Positions 43,435-53,189 of a stretch of DNA of 64,000 nt are shown in pieces. Source of the DNA: Roseomonas sp. (GTDB lineage Bacteria > Pseudomonadota > Alphaproteobacteria > Acetobacterales > Acetobacteraceae); the NCBI GenBank assembly GCA_020249145.1, contig JADCGF010000011.1, positions 139,012-203,011 of the forward strand, in the 5' to 3' direction. The first letter of the stretch is position 1. The number at the start of each line of letters is the position of its first letter. The notes below the pieces were generated by a model, which saw nothing but the letters and a program-made list of their open reading frames with translations, had not been told where the DNA came from and made no database searches. The translations under genes and the position numbers were made by a program.

Positions 43435-45741
43435 ATGGATGACGCGAAGAAAACGCCGGTTGAGGATACGCGCACGGCGCGCGTCACCGCCGAAGAAGCG
43501 CTGGCAATGCATCGGGAAGGGCGGCCCGGGAAGCTTGAAATCCGCCTGACCAAGCCCTTGATCACTGCGCGGGATTTGAGCCTGGCCTATTCGCCAGGGG
43601 TAGCCGAGCCCTGCCTGCATATCCATCGCGACCCGAGCCTTGCCTATGATTACACGGCGAAGGGCAATTTCGTCGCGGTGATTTCCAATGGCACGGCGGT
43701 GCTGGGGCTTGGCAATCTGGGCGCGCTCGCCTCGAAGCCCGTGATGGAAGGCAAGGCCGCGCTGTTCAAGCGCTTCGCCGATGTGGATTCCATGGATCTT
43801 TGCGTGGATACCGAAGACCCGGACGCGTTCATCAATGCCGTGCGTTATCTGGGCCCGACTTTCGGCGGGATCAATCTGGAAGATATTAAGGCGCCGGAAT
43901 GCTTTGTCATTGAACAACGCTTGCGCGAATTGATGGATATTCCGGTATTCCATGATGACCAGCATGGCACCGCGATTGTCGCCGCTGCCGGCTTGATCAA
44001 TGCCTGCCATCTGACCGGGCGCGATTTGAAGACGACGAAGCTTGTCATCAATGGCGCGGGTGCCGCTTCGATTGCCTGTGCTGAGCTGGTGAAAGCCATG
44101 GGCATGCGGCCCGAAAACGTGATCCTATGCGATACCAAGGGCCTGATCTGGCGTGGCCGTCAGGAAGGCATGAATCAGTGGAAATCCGCCCATGCGGTGA
44201 CCACTTCAGCCCGCACGCTCACGCAAGCCTTGGATGGTGCGGATGTTTTCTTCGGGCTTTCGGTGAAGGGCGCGCTGACGCCCGAGATGATCCGCGCCAT
44301 GGCGCCGAAGCCGATCATTTTCGCCATGGCCAATCCCGATCCGGAAATCACACCGGATGAGGCACGCGCCGCGCGGCCAGATTGCATCATCGCAACCGGG
44401 CGTTCGGATTACCCGAACCAGGTCAATAATGTGCTGGGCTTTCCCTTCATTTTCCGGGGTGCGCTTGATGTGCGCGCTTCCACCATTAATGACGCGATGA
44501 AGATCGCCGCCGCTGAATCCTTGGCCATGTTGGCCCGGGAAGATGTGCCGGAAGAAGTCTCAGGCGCCGGTGCGGGCAAGGCGCTGCGCTTTGGGCCGGA
44601 ATACATCATCCCCAATGCCTTTGATCCTCGGTTGATTTCACGGGTTTCGCCCGCTGTTGCCAAGGCGGCGATGGATAGTGGCGTGGCGCGCAAGCCCTTG
44701 GCGGATTTGCAACGTTATGCGCGGGATTTGGCGAATAGGCTGGATGCCACCGTGGGCGCCCTGGAAGCCATTGCGGAGAGCGTCCGGCAGCACCCGAAGC
44801 GCGTGGTATTCGCCGAGGGCGAAGAAGAAAAGGTGATCCGCGCCGCCATTGGCTTCCGCAATGCGGGCTACGGCACGCCAATCCTGGTTGGGCGAGAAGA
44901 TCGTATCACTGCCGTCGCCAATGCCATCGGCATTCCCTTGCCCGATGGCATTGAAATACAGAATGCGCGGCTTTCGGATTCCACGCGGCGCTATGCGGAA
45001 TTCCTTTACGGCAAGCGCCAGCGCGATGGCTTTTTGCAACGCGATTGCCAGCGCCTGGTCAATCAGGATCGCAATGTCTTTGCCGCCTGCATGGTCGCAA
45101 CCGGTGAAGCGGATGCGGTGGTGACTGGCACCACGCGTTCCTATTCCGCCGCGCTTGAGGGCATCAGCATGGCGATAGACCCGGTGCCGGGGCGCGTGGC
45201 TTTTGGTGTTTCCATCATCATTTCGCGGCAAGCCGGCACGGTGCTGGTGGCCGATACCGCCATTCATGAAAGACCGGATGCGGCCACACTCGCCGGTATT
45301 GCGCGCGGTTCGGCAGCCGCCGCGCGGCGTTTGGGGATGGAACCGCGCGTGGCGTTTCTTTCCTTCTCAACCTTCGGCGATCCGCGCGGCACCATCCCGG
45401 GCAGCATTCGTGAAGCGGTGAAGCTGCTGGCTGAACGCGGCGCGGATTTTGAATTCGATGGCGAAATGGCCGCCGATGTGGCACTGGACCCGAAGCTGCG
45501 CGCTTCGCTCTATCCCTTCTGCCGCCTGAGTGGCCCGGCGAATGTGCTGATCATGCCAGGCATTCACGCGGCGCATATCCTGACGCGCGCTGTGCCGCAA
45601 TTGACCAGCAGCACGGTGATCGGGCCACTGCTGACCGGGCTTTCGCATTCCGCGCAGATTGTGCCGATGCAGGCGGGCGTCAATCAGATTGTGGATGTTG
45701 CCTGCCTGGCCGCGCATGCCGCCGTGCCACGTGGCCAGTAA
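43435..45741 (+). CDS. maeB: NADP-dependent malic enzyme with phosphotransacetylase-like domain
   Basis: Decarboxylates malate to pyruvate. The 768 aa begin with the malic N-domain ([18 protein letters not shown] near 43), include [20 protein letters not shown] near 170 and the NAD(P)-fold [20 protein letters not shown] near 203, and finish with a PTA-like domain from about 440 ([32 protein letters not shown] near the end). The PTA part of MaeB enzymes is regulatory and binds acetyl-CoA. ATG 43435 lies 11 bases after GAGGAG; GTG 43426 is an alternative but too close to it. A terminator overlaps the stop. Confidence 0.95.
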   Translation: MDDAKKTPVEDTRTARVTAEEALAMHREGRPGKLEIRLTKPLITARDLSLAYSPGVAEPCLHIHRDPSLAYDYTAKGNFVAVISNGTAVLGLGNLGALASKPVMEGKAALFKRFADVDSMDLCVDTEDPDAFINAVRYLGPTFGGINLEDIKAPECFVIEQRLRELMDIPVFHDDQHGTAIVAAAGLINACHLTGRDLKTTKLVINGAGAASIACAELVKAMGMRPENVILCDTKGLIWRGRQEGMNQWKSAHAVTTSARTLTQALDGADVFFGLSVKGALTPEMIRAMAPKPIIFAMANPDPEITPDEARAARPDCIIATGRSDYPNQVNNVLGFPFIFRGALDVRASTINDAMKIAAAESLAMLAREDVPEEVSGAGAGKALRFGPEYIIPNAFDPRLISRVSPAVAKAAMDSGVARKPLADLQRYARDLANRLDATVGALEAIAESVRQHPKRVVFAEGEEEKVIRAAIGFRNAGYGTPILVGREDRITAVANAIGIPLPDGIEIQNARLSDSTRRYAEFLYGKRQRDGFLQRDCQRLVNQDRNVFAACMVATGEADAVVTGTTRSYSAALEGISMAIDPVPGRVAFGVSIIISRQAGTVLVADTAIHERPDAATLAGIARGSAAAARRLGMEPRVAFLSFSTFGDPRGTIPGSIREAVKLLAERGADFEFDGEMAADVALDPKLRASLYPFCRLSGPANVLIMPGIHAAHILTRAVPQLTSSTVIGPLLTGLSHSAQIVPMQAGVNQIVDVACLAAHAAVPRGQ

Positions 45742-45757
45742 CGGCGCGGTTTTTTCT
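45720..45757 (+). terminator. Terminator overlapping the end of maeB
   Basis: CGCCGT (45720-45725, inside the last codons of maeB) pairs with ACGGCG (45741-45746), and a run of six T residues follows at 45750-45755. The stop codon lies in the loop, so translating ribosomes would mask the 5' arm until they leave. Confidence 0.65.
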
Positions 45758-45832
45758 TGACCTTGGCCCGGATTCGGGCAGCCTTTCCCTGAGCCTGTGG
45801 CGAAAAGACCGCAGACTTATGGGAGAAAGCTG

Positions 45833-46816
45833 ATGTTCAAGACATATCTTCCGCGCCGCGCAGTACTGGCTGGCGCAAGCCTGCTAGCGATGCCAGGCAT
45901 TGCCCGCGGACAAGCGGGCGATTGGCCGCGCCGGTCTGTGCGCTACATCAACCCCTTCCCGGCGGGCGGTTCGACCGATGTGCTTTCGCGCATCTATTGC
46001 GCGCGCATGTCGGAAATCACGGGGCAGAGCTTTGTTGTGGAAAATCGTGCCGGCGCAGGCGGCAATGTCGGTGTGGATGCCATCGCAAAATCAGCGCCTG
46101 ATGGCTATACTATCGGGATGGGGGGCATCGCCTCCCACGCGATTGCGCCAACGCTGTATAGCAGCCTGAATTTCGATCCTGAGAAGGATTTCACCTTCAT
46201 CACCGGGCTTTGGCAATTACCCAATCTGCTTGGTGTCAATCTCGATCTCCCGGCGCGCAACGTGCCGGAGTTGATTACGCTACTGAAGGCCAATCCGGGC
46301 AGGTATTCCTTTGGCTCCGCCGGGTCGGGCACCACGCTCCATCTTTCCGGTGAGATGTTCAAGCAATTGGCGGGCGTGAACATGGAACATGTGCCCTATC
46401 GCGGCGCGGCACCGGGCCTTGTGGATTTGATGGCCGGGCGCATTCACATGATGTTCGACAATATGCCTTCCATGCTCGCGCTTGCACGCCAGGGCAGGGT
46501 GCGCGCCTTGGCGGTGACCAGCGAAAAGCGCAGCCCGATTGAGCCCGACTTGCCGGCCATTGCCGAATTCCTGCCGGGATTTGATGTGATTTCCTGGACC
46601 TGCCTTTGCGCCCCAGCGGGGCTACCCAAGGATGTGGCGGATCGGATGTCGCATTTCAGCAAGCAGGCATTGGAACATCCTGATCTGGTGAGATCCTTCC
46701 GAGAGCAAGGTGCGACGGCCTGGTTCACGACCATGGCTGAAATCAGCGCTTTTCGCACAGGACAGCAAGCGAAGCTTGCGCCGGTGATCCGTGCATCGGG
46801 GGCGCGGGTGGATTGA
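45833..46816 (+). CDS. Tripartite tricarboxylate transporter receptor (Bug/TctC family)
   Basis: A 327-aa periplasmic receptor. The signal peptide has a Tat-like start (PRRAVLAGASLLAMPGIARG). VRYINPFPAGGSTDVLSRI near 34, VVENRAGAGGNVGVDAIAKS near 65 and YSFGSAGSGTTLHLSGEMFK near 160 are diagnostic of Bug proteins. They deliver carboxylates or aromatic acids to TctAB permeases, although most Bug genes, like this one, are not next to tctAB. ATG 45833 follows GGGAGAAA. It heads a catabolic region of CoA-transferases and amidohydrolases. Confidence 0.92.
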   Translation: MFKTYLPRRAVLAGASLLAMPGIARGQAGDWPRRSVRYINPFPAGGSTDVLSRIYCARMSEITGQSFVVENRAGAGGNVGVDAIAKSAPDGYTIGMGGIASHAIAPTLYSSLNFDPEKDFTFITGLWQLPNLLGVNLDLPARNVPELITLLKANPGRYSFGSAGSGTTLHLSGEMFKQLAGVNMEHVPYRGAAPGLVDLMAGRIHMMFDNMPSMLALARQGRVRALAVTSEKRSPIEPDLPAIAEFLPGFDVISWTCLCAPAGLPKDVADRMSHFSKQALEHPDLVRSFREQGATAWFTTMAEISAFRTGQQAKLAPVIRASGARVD

Positions 46817-46893
46817 AGCGCAGCCCTTGCGGGCGGCGTCGCTGATCTGCGACAAGGGCTTCTTGTTTGGCAAGCGCCCTTGTTGGAAGTGAA

Positions 46894-47916
46894 ATGACCT
46901 TTGCCTCGCCTGAGAATACGGACGCGCCAGAGGGTGCGGAACGGCTTGACCACTTCATGGCGCGCGCCGCGGCTGCCTATTACGCCGCGCGTGACCCGTT
47001 TCAGGATTTCGCGACATCGCCGGAAATATCTCAGGCTTTTGGTGAGTGCCTGGGGCTTTGGGCGGCAGTCACCTGGCAGGCCATGGGTCGGCCTGATCCG
47101 GTGCTGCTGGTGGAATGCGGGCCTGGGCGCGGTAGCCTGATGGCGGATGCACTACGCGCCATTGCCGAAATGATGCCGGATTTTCGTGTGGCCTTGCAGG
47201 TGCATTTAGTGGAAACATCGCCGCGTTTGCGGGAAGCACAGGCGGCGAAGCTGGGTGCTGCCGGTGTCACCTGGCATGAGGATGTGGGCACGCTGCCTGA
47301 AGCGCCCATGATTCTATTGGCGAATGAGTTTCTGGATGCGCTGCCCATTCGCCAATTCATCCGTGGCGCCGATGGCTGGCGCGAACGCCATGTGCTGGCC
47401 GGCCGTTTTGTTGAATTGAACAGCGATGTCGCTTTGCCCGCAGATGCACCCGAAGGCGCCGTGTGCGAAGTGAATCAGGCGGCGCTAGGCTTCGCGGCAT
47501 GGCTCGGCGTGCGGGTTGCCCGCCATGGCGGCGCGGGTTTGTTGATTGATTACGGCCCAGCGGAGGGCGGTTTTGGCGATAGCCTGCAAGCCATGCGCGC
47601 GGGCCAGCCGGTTGATCCGCTCAGCGCAGCGGGTGAGGTGGATATCACCGCGCATGTGGATTTCGCAGCCGTTGCCGCCGCCGCGCGCGCCGCCGGCGCC
47701 GTGGCGCATGGCCCCTTGCCGCAAGGTGTTTTCCTGCAACGCCTGGGCTTCATGACACGGGCCGCGATGCTCGCACGGCTTGATCCCGCCCGCGCACAAG
47801 CCCAGCTTGCGGCTGCGCATCGGCTGACGGCGCCAGAAGCCATGGGCAGGCTGTTCAAGGCCTTGGTGCTATGCGATTCAAGCCTGCCAATACCCGCTGG
47901 ATTCGAAACCGCATGA
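46894..47916 (+). CDS. SAM-dependent methyltransferase, MidA/NDUFAF7 family (DUF185)
   Basis: A 340-aa class I methyltransferase. YYAARDPFQDFATSPEISQAF near 31 is the conserved N-terminal region. The SAM-binding VLLVECGPGRGSLMADALRA is near 69, and ILLANEFLDALPIRQFI near 140 is characteristic of the MidA family. The mitochondrial member methylates an Arg in complex I; the bacterial target is not firmly known. ATG 46894 follows GGAAG. Its overlap with pgeF (ATGA) keeps the common lgt-midA-pgeF order, although lgt is missing here. Confidence 0.92.
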   Translation: MTFASPENTDAPEGAERLDHFMARAAAAYYAARDPFQDFATSPEISQAFGECLGLWAAVTWQAMGRPDPVLLVECGPGRGSLMADALRAIAEMMPDFRVALQVHLVETSPRLREAQAAKLGAAGVTWHEDVGTLPEAPMILLANEFLDALPIRQFIRGADGWRERHVLAGRFVELNSDVALPADAPEGAVCEVNQAALGFAAWLGVRVARHGGAGLLIDYGPAEGGFGDSLQAMRAGQPVDPLSAAGEVDITAHVDFAAVAAAARAAGAVAHGPLPQGVFLQRLGFMTRAAMLARLDPARAQAQLAAAHRLTAPEAMGRLFKALVLCDSSLPIPAGFETA

Positions 47917-48686
47917 GCGCTGAATTCCTGACCGCCGATCCCTTGCAGCTACCGGGCATGAAGCACGGTTTTTTTACGCGCAATGGCGGCGTTTCAACGG
48001 GGGCTTTTGCTTCGCTGAATTGCTCGCTTTCCGGCAAGGATGACGCTGCGGCGGTGCGGGAAAATCGTACCCGTGCGGCGGCGGCGCTTGGCCTGCCGCA
48101 TCGCGCGCTGTGCGGGCTGACGCAGGTCCATGGCAAGCGCGTTGTGGTGGTGGAAGATGCTTGGCTGGAAGATCAACGCCCCGAAGCCGATGGTGTGGTG
48201 ACACGGCGCGCCGGCCTTGCGCTTGGCATCATCACGGGCGATTGCGCACCCGTGCTTTTCGCGGATCATGCCGCCGGCGTGATTGGTGGCGCCCATGCCG
48301 GCTGGCGCGGCGCGGTTGCCGGCGTGTTGGAAGAAACTGTTTTCGCGATGGAAGCGCTTGGTGCCACGCGGCGCGATGTGATCGCTGTGGTCGGCCCCTG
48401 TATTCATCAGCCTTCCTATGAAGTGGCAGCCGATTTGCGCGATGCGGTGCTGGCGCGTGATCCTGCCGATGCGCGGTTCTTCGCAACCGGCAACCGCGAA
48501 GGGCGTTGGCAGTTTGACCTGCCTGGCTATTGCGCGGCGCGCCTGGCGGCACTTGGTGTTGCGGTCAGTATTCTGGCGCATGATACGTTGGCGGATGAGG
48601 CGCGCTTCTTCAGCCATCGGCGCAATACGCTCGCCGGCGGCGGGCCGATTGGGCATCAGCTTTCGGCAATTGCGATGAGCGATTAA
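47913..48686 (+). CDS. pgeF: Peptidoglycan editing factor PgeF (YfiH, laccase-domain)
   Basis: A 257-aa copper-oxidase-fold protein that removes misincorporated amino acids from peptidoglycan precursors; purified homologues also show polyphenol oxidase activity. KHGFFTRNGGVSTGAFASLN near 18, LTQVHGKRVVVVE near 69, the metal-site TGDCAPVLFADH near 108 and GGAHAGWRGAVAGVL near 125 are complete. The last active-site segment is CIHQPSYEVA. The ATG at 47913 overlaps the midA stop. Confidence 0.93.
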   Translation: MSAEFLTADPLQLPGMKHGFFTRNGGVSTGAFASLNCSLSGKDDAAAVRENRTRAAAALGLPHRALCGLTQVHGKRVVVVEDAWLEDQRPEADGVVTRRAGLALGIITGDCAPVLFADHAAGVIGGAHAGWRGAVAGVLEETVFAMEALGATRRDVIAVVGPCIHQPSYEVAADLRDAVLARDPADARFFATGNREGRWQFDLPGYCAARLAALGVAVSILAHDTLADEARFFSHRRNTLAGGGPIGHQLSAIAMSD

Positions 48687-48713
48687 CGGCGCTGGCGGCA
48701 CGGAGCAAAACCC

Positions 48714-49856
48714 ATGGATCAAGCCTTCATCCCCGCTATCTTCATGCGCGGCGGTTCCAGCAAGGGCGTGTTTTTCCACGCACGCGATCTGCCGGCGGAT
48801 CGTGCGGCTCGGGACGCGATTTTCCTGAGCGTATTGGGCAGCCCCGATCCCTATGGCAGGCAATTGGATGGCATGGGGGGTGGTATTTCTTCACTGTCCA
48901 AGGCGGTGATCATTGGCCCGCCAACGCATCCCGATGCGGATGTAGATTATCTTTTCGCGCAAGTGGCGGTGGATAAACCGGTGGTGGATTGGTCCGGCAA
49001 TTGCGGCAATCTTTCCTCCGCCGTTGGTCCATTTGCAGTGGATGAGGGGTTGGTGCGCGTGGCGGATGGGGAAGCGCTGGTGCGCATCCATCAGGTGAAC
49101 ACGAAGCGCATCATCCATGCGCGCTTTCCAGTGCAGGGCGGCAAGACAGTGACCGCCGGGGATTTCACCATGGCCGGCGTTTCAGGTTCTGGCGCACGCA
49201 TCAGGCTTGATTTTCTGGCCCCCGGCGGTGGCGCGACAGGGCGGTTGCTGCCCACAGGAAATGCGCAAGATACGCTGCATCACGAAGGGCGCGCTTATGC
49301 CGTGAGCCTGATAGATGCCGCCAATGCCTGCGTCTTCCTGGATGCGCGCGACTTGGGTCTGATCGGCACCGAAAGCCCTGATGTGATGGAAGCAGACCCC
49401 GCGCGCATGGCATTGCTTGATGCGCTGCGCCGCCAGGCGGGCGTGATGATGGGGCTTGCCGCAACGCCAGAAAGGGTTGGCCTTGCCTTGCCGAAAATTG
49501 CCGTGGTGGCGCCGCCTGCGGCCTATCGCGCCCTGGATGGCGCAAGCCTTGGCGCTGAAACCCATGATATCGCGGTGCGCATGATTTCCATGGAACGCGC
49601 CCATCGCGCCGTGCCGCTGACCGGTGCCATGTGCCTTGGTGTGGCCAGCCGTATTCCGGGCAGCCTGCCACATCAATTGGCCGGGCCACCGGCGCGGGCG
49701 GATGAAACGCGGGTCGCGAATCCTTCGGGCATCCTCTCGGTAGGTGCAGAGGTGCGTGAGGCTGCCGCAGGCTGGCATGCGGAAAGTGCTGTGGTTTATC
49801 GCAGCGCGCGGCGCCTGATGCAGGGTGCGGTTGCCGCGCCGGCGGGTCTGGTTTGA
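48714..49856 (+). CDS. PrpF family isomerase (aconitate isomerase / oxalomesaconate tautomerase-like)
   Basis: A 380-aa protein with the duplicated diaminopimelate-epimerase-like fold of PrpF. FMRGGSSKGVFFHARDLP near 10, GGGISSLSKAVIIGPP near 55 and WSGNCGNLSSAVGPFA near 92 carry the conserved Lys and Cys regions. PrpF proteins shift double bonds in tricarboxylates; the GalD branch tautomerises 4-oxalomesaconate. The next gene resembles the lactonase LigI, whose product is 4-oxalomesaconate, so the latter role is attractive. Specificity cannot be assigned from sequence alone. Confidence 0.9.
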   Translation: MDQAFIPAIFMRGGSSKGVFFHARDLPADRAARDAIFLSVLGSPDPYGRQLDGMGGGISSLSKAVIIGPPTHPDADVDYLFAQVAVDKPVVDWSGNCGNLSSAVGPFAVDEGLVRVADGEALVRIHQVNTKRIIHARFPVQGGKTVTAGDFTMAGVSGSGARIRLDFLAPGGGATGRLLPTGNAQDTLHHEGRAYAVSLIDAANACVFLDARDLGLIGTESPDVMEADPARMALLDALRRQAGVMMGLAATPERVGLALPKIAVVAPPAAYRALDGASLGAETHDIAVRMISMERAHRAVPLTGAMCLGVASRIPGSLPHQLAGPPARADETRVANPSGILSVGAEVREAAAGWHAESAVVYRSARRLMQGAVAAPAGLV

Positions 49857-49912
49857 CCTTCACATTTGCCATGCAATGCTGGGGTGAGGCAGCCTGAGAG
49901 GCAGATCGGATA

Positions 49913-50752
49913 ATGGTGACGATGATGCGCAAACCTGCCTTTGTTTTGCCGCGCGGCGCTTGCGATACGCATGTGCATATCTGGGGGCCTTTTGATCGCT
50001 TCCCTCTGGCCAAGGGTGCTCCCTATACGCCGCCGGAACGAACCTGCGATGATCTGATGGCCCTGCATCAAGGGCTTGGCGTGGACCGCGCGGTGATTGT
50101 GCAAACCACCGTCTATAAGGCTGATAATCGTGCCATGCTGGATGGCATTGCGCGGAGTAATGGGCGCTGGCGCGGGGTGGCCCTGATTGATGAAGGCTTC
50201 GACGATGCCGCGTTTCGCGCCTTGCATGAAGGCGGCGTGCGTGGGGTGCGCTTTGGCTTTGTGAAGCATTTGGGCGGCGTGCCGGATTTGGCCCTGGTGC
50301 GGCGCACCGCGGCGCGTATCGCGCCCATGGGCTGGCATCTGGTGCTGCATCTGGATGCCGGGAATATCCCGGAGTTTCTCGATTTTTTCGGCGAATTCTC
50401 GCTACCCGTGGTGGTGGACCATATGGGGCGCGTGCCGGTGCGCGATGGGCTGGACCAGAAACCATTTCGCCTTTTGCTGAATTTGCTGACGCGCCCGAAT
50501 TGGTGGGTGAAGGTATCCGGGGCGGAACGTATCTCTGAATCCGGCCCGCCCTTTGCAGATGCCATTCCCTTCGCGCAACGCCTGATCGCAGCGGCGCCGG
50601 ACCGTGTGCTGTGGGGTACGGATTGGCCGCATCCCAATGTACGCTGGGAACCGGATGAGGCAGATTTGGTGGATCTTTTGCCAAGCTTCGCGGGCTCAGC
50701 GGCGCTGCACAAGGTTCTAATGGATAACCCGGCCAGGCTTTACGGATTTTAG
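49913..50752 (+). CDS. Amidohydrolase, 2-pyrone-4,6-dicarboxylate lactonase (LigI)-like
   Basis: A 279-aa TIM-barrel amidohydrolase. The metal-site motif ACDTHVHIWGP is near residue 16 and VVVDHMGRVPVRDGL near 165. WWVKVSGAERISESG near 197 and VLWGTDWPHPNV near 233 (catalytic Asp) match the LigI branch, which opens the pyrone ring in protocatechuate 4,5-cleavage. ATG 49913 is used; ATGs at 49922 and 49925 are possible and no start has an ideal Shine-Dalgarno. It lies between prpF-like and CaiB genes and is distinct from the two amidohydrolases near 10 kb. Confidence 0.88.
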   Translation: MVTMMRKPAFVLPRGACDTHVHIWGPFDRFPLAKGAPYTPPERTCDDLMALHQGLGVDRAVIVQTTVYKADNRAMLDGIARSNGRWRGVALIDEGFDDAAFRALHEGGVRGVRFGFVKHLGGVPDLALVRRTAARIAPMGWHLVLHLDAGNIPEFLDFFGEFSLPVVVDHMGRVPVRDGLDQKPFRLLLNLLTRPNWWVKVSGAERISESGPPFADAIPFAQRLIAAAPDRVLWGTDWPHPNVRWEPDEADLVDLLPSFAGSAALHKVLMDNPARLYGF

Positions 50753-50765
50753 CAAGGATAGCGCC

Positions 50766-51968
50766 ATGAGCGGACCACTCGCGGGTATTCGTGTGCTTGA
50801 TCTTTCCTCGGTTGTCGTCGGCCCGGTTTGCACCGGCGTTCTCGCGGAACATGGTGCGGAAGTGATCAAGCTTGAGAGCCCTGGCGGCGATTTGTTGCGC
50901 CAGCTTGCCGGCAAGGGGCGTTCGCCTGGCATGAATGGCAAATTCCTCAATTTCAATCGCGGCAAGAAATCCATCGCCCTTGATTTGAAAGCACCTGCGG
51001 GGCTTGCCGCACTGCATCGCCTGGCCGCGACCGTGGATGTTTTTGTCAGCAATATCCGCCCCGATGCGCAGGCTCGGCTTGGTGTGGATGCCGCAAGCCT
51101 GCACGCCATTGCACCCCACTTGATCCATTGCGCCATCACGGGTTTTGGCTCAGGCGGGCCTTATGCGGGCAGGCCGGCCTATGACACGGTGATCCAAGGT
51201 GCCGCTGGTGTGGCCGGCTGTTTTGAAGCTTCTACCGGCGAGCCGCGCTACGTGCCGATGCTGGTGGCTGATCACACGGTTGGGTTGATTGCCGCACAGA
51301 TGATTGGCTTCGCTCTCTATCGCCGCGAGAAGACTGGCGTGGGTGAAGCTATTGAGGTGCCCATGTTTGAAAACATGGCCGCCTATGTGATGATGGAACA
51401 TCTGGGCGCCATGTCCTTCCGCCCGGCGCTTGGCCCGCCTGGTGATCACCGCGTCCTCAGCCCTGATGCGCGGCCTTTGCCAACCGCTGATGGCCATATC
51501 TGCATCTCGGCCAATACGGATGCACAGGCGCATGCGTTTTTTGACGCGATTGGCAGGCCCGAATTGAAAACCGATCCGCGCTTCGCGACCATTGCCGGAC
51601 GCACCGCCAATACGCGTGAGTATTTCGCCATTCGCGCGGGTGAGTTGAAGGGCAAAACCTCAGCGGAATGGCTTGAAATTTTTGATCGGCTGGATGTGCC
51701 GGCTTCACCCTATAACACCATCGCGGGCCTGCTGGCTGATCCGCATCTGCGCGCAGTTGGCATGGTGCGGGAAGAAGAACATCCGACTGAGGGTGCCACT
51801 TACGCCATTGGCCAACCCAATCGCTTTTCCGGCGGCAATGCAGCACCCGGACAACCAGCGCCGCGCCTTGGGCAGGATGGCGCGGCGCTATTGGCTGCTT
51901 CCGGCATGACCCAGGATGACATCGCCGCACTCAAACGCGATGGTGTGCTGCTTGAATGGCCACAATGA
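50766..51968 (+). CDS. CaiB/BaiF family (class III) CoA-transferase
   Basis: A 400-aa class III CoA-transferase. VLDLSSVVVGPVCTGVLAEHG is at the N-terminus, AEVIKLESPGGDLLRQLAG near 38 and NFNRGKKSIALDLKAPAG near 62. The catalytic Asp is in RPAYDTVIQGAAGVAG near 139. It starts 13 bases after the lactonase-like gene and ends 18 before a second CaiB gene; adjacent pairs of such genes often form heteromers. It has a different origin from the copy at 34312, judged by clear sequence differences. Confidence 0.92.
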   Translation: MSGPLAGIRVLDLSSVVVGPVCTGVLAEHGAEVIKLESPGGDLLRQLAGKGRSPGMNGKFLNFNRGKKSIALDLKAPAGLAALHRLAATVDVFVSNIRPDAQARLGVDAASLHAIAPHLIHCAITGFGSGGPYAGRPAYDTVIQGAAGVAGCFEASTGEPRYVPMLVADHTVGLIAAQMIGFALYRREKTGVGEAIEVPMFENMAAYVMMEHLGAMSFRPALGPPGDHRVLSPDARPLPTADGHICISANTDAQAHAFFDAIGRPELKTDPRFATIAGRTANTREYFAIRAGELKGKTSAEWLEIFDRLDVPASPYNTIAGLLADPHLRAVGMVREEEHPTEGATYAIGQPNRFSGGNAAPGQPAPRLGQDGAALLAASGMTQDDIAALKRDGVLLEWPQ

Positions 51969-51986
51969 CACATTGAGGAAACACTC

Positions 51987-53174
51987 ATGACCCGCCCTTT
52001 TGAAGGCATTCGCATCATTGACGCGACTCATGTTCTGGCTGGCCCCTTCGCGGCCTATCAGCTGGGCCTGCTTGGCGCGGATGTGATCAAGATTGAGCAT
52101 CCAGATGATCCGGACCAAAGCCGCGTCAATGGCAGTGATATGTCATTGAATGAAGCCGGTATGGGCTGCCAATATCTGACGCAGGGATCAAACAAGCGCA
52201 GCCTGACGCTTGACCTGAAGCAGGAAGCCGCGCGGGAGATTTTTCGCAAGCTGATCGCGGGCGCTGATGTTCTCGTGGAGAATTTCCGCCCCGGCGCCTT
52301 CGCGGCTTTGGGCCTGGGCTATGCGGATTTGCTGAAGATCAATCCGCGCCTGATCTATTGTTCGATCTCGGCCTTTGGTCATGGTGGCCCGCGCGGCGAA
52401 CAGACCGCCTATGATCACGTGATCCAGGCGACATCAGGCATCATGGCCTGCACCGGCACGCCGGAAGTGAACCCAATCAAATTCGGCGCGCCCGCGATTG
52501 ATTACGCCACTGGCACCATGGGCGCCTTCGCCTTGTCAGCGGCCCTGTTCCAGCGCGAAAGAACCGGGCGCGGCCAGCATATTGATCTCGCCATGATGGA
52601 TGTTGCGATGATGATGATGGCAAGCCATGTCACTTCCTACGGGCGTAGCGGCAAGCCTGCGCGCCCGCGCGGCAATGATCATGAATATTCGACCAATAGC
52701 TGCTACCAAACTGCCGATGGCTTGGTCATGATCGGTGCGAGCAACCTCCGCCAGCAGCGCCGACTTTGGCAGGCACTTGGCCGGCCCGATATGGCGAAGG
52801 ACAGCAATGAAGCGCGCCATGCTGATCGCGCGCATGAAGCAGCAACGCTGGCAGGGCTGTTGAAGGCCAAGACAGCGGATGAATGCGAAAGCTATTTGCA
52901 GGCGCGTCATGTGCCAGCGGCGCGGGTACGCAATTTGGCGGAATCGCTGGCTGATCCGCAGATCACGGGGCGCGGCGTGGTGCATCACTTTGAAGCAGCA
53001 CCTGGCGTGACAGGGCCATTTTCTGTCCCCGTCGCCGCTTTTGGCTTTGCGCATGGTGGTCCGCGCGTGGATACGCCGCCACCGCAGCTTGGCCGCGACA
53101 ATGATGCCATATTGGCCGAGCTTGGCTATGATGATGCCGCACGCGACAAACTACGCGCCAGTGGCGCGATTTGA
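51987..53174 (+). CDS. CaiB/BaiF family (class III) CoA-transferase
   Basis: A 395-aa class III CoA-transferase. IIDATHVLAGPFAAYQLGLLG is at the N-terminus, ADVIKIEHPDDPDQSRVNG near 32, and NKRSLTLDLKQEAAREIF near 66. The catalytic Asp lies in TAYDHVIQATSGIMACTG near 138, and HIDLAMMDVAMMMMASHV is near 191. AGGAAAC precedes the ATG at 51987. It follows the other CaiB gene directly and precedes a VOC gene by 15 bases, as in other carboxylate-degradation clusters. Confidence 0.92.
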   Translation: MTRPFEGIRIIDATHVLAGPFAAYQLGLLGADVIKIEHPDDPDQSRVNGSDMSLNEAGMGCQYLTQGSNKRSLTLDLKQEAAREIFRKLIAGADVLVENFRPGAFAALGLGYADLLKINPRLIYCSISAFGHGGPRGEQTAYDHVIQATSGIMACTGTPEVNPIKFGAPAIDYATGTMGAFALSAALFQRERTGRGQHIDLAMMDVAMMMMASHVTSYGRSGKPARPRGNDHEYSTNSCYQTADGLVMIGASNLRQQRRLWQALGRPDMAKDSNEARHADRAHEAATLAGLLKAKTADECESYLQARHVPAARVRNLAESLADPQITGRGVVHHFEAAPGVTGPFSVPVAAFGFAHGGPRVDTPPPQLGRDNDAILAELGYDDAARDKLRASGAI

Positions 53175-53189
53175 AACAAGGGAAAGACC

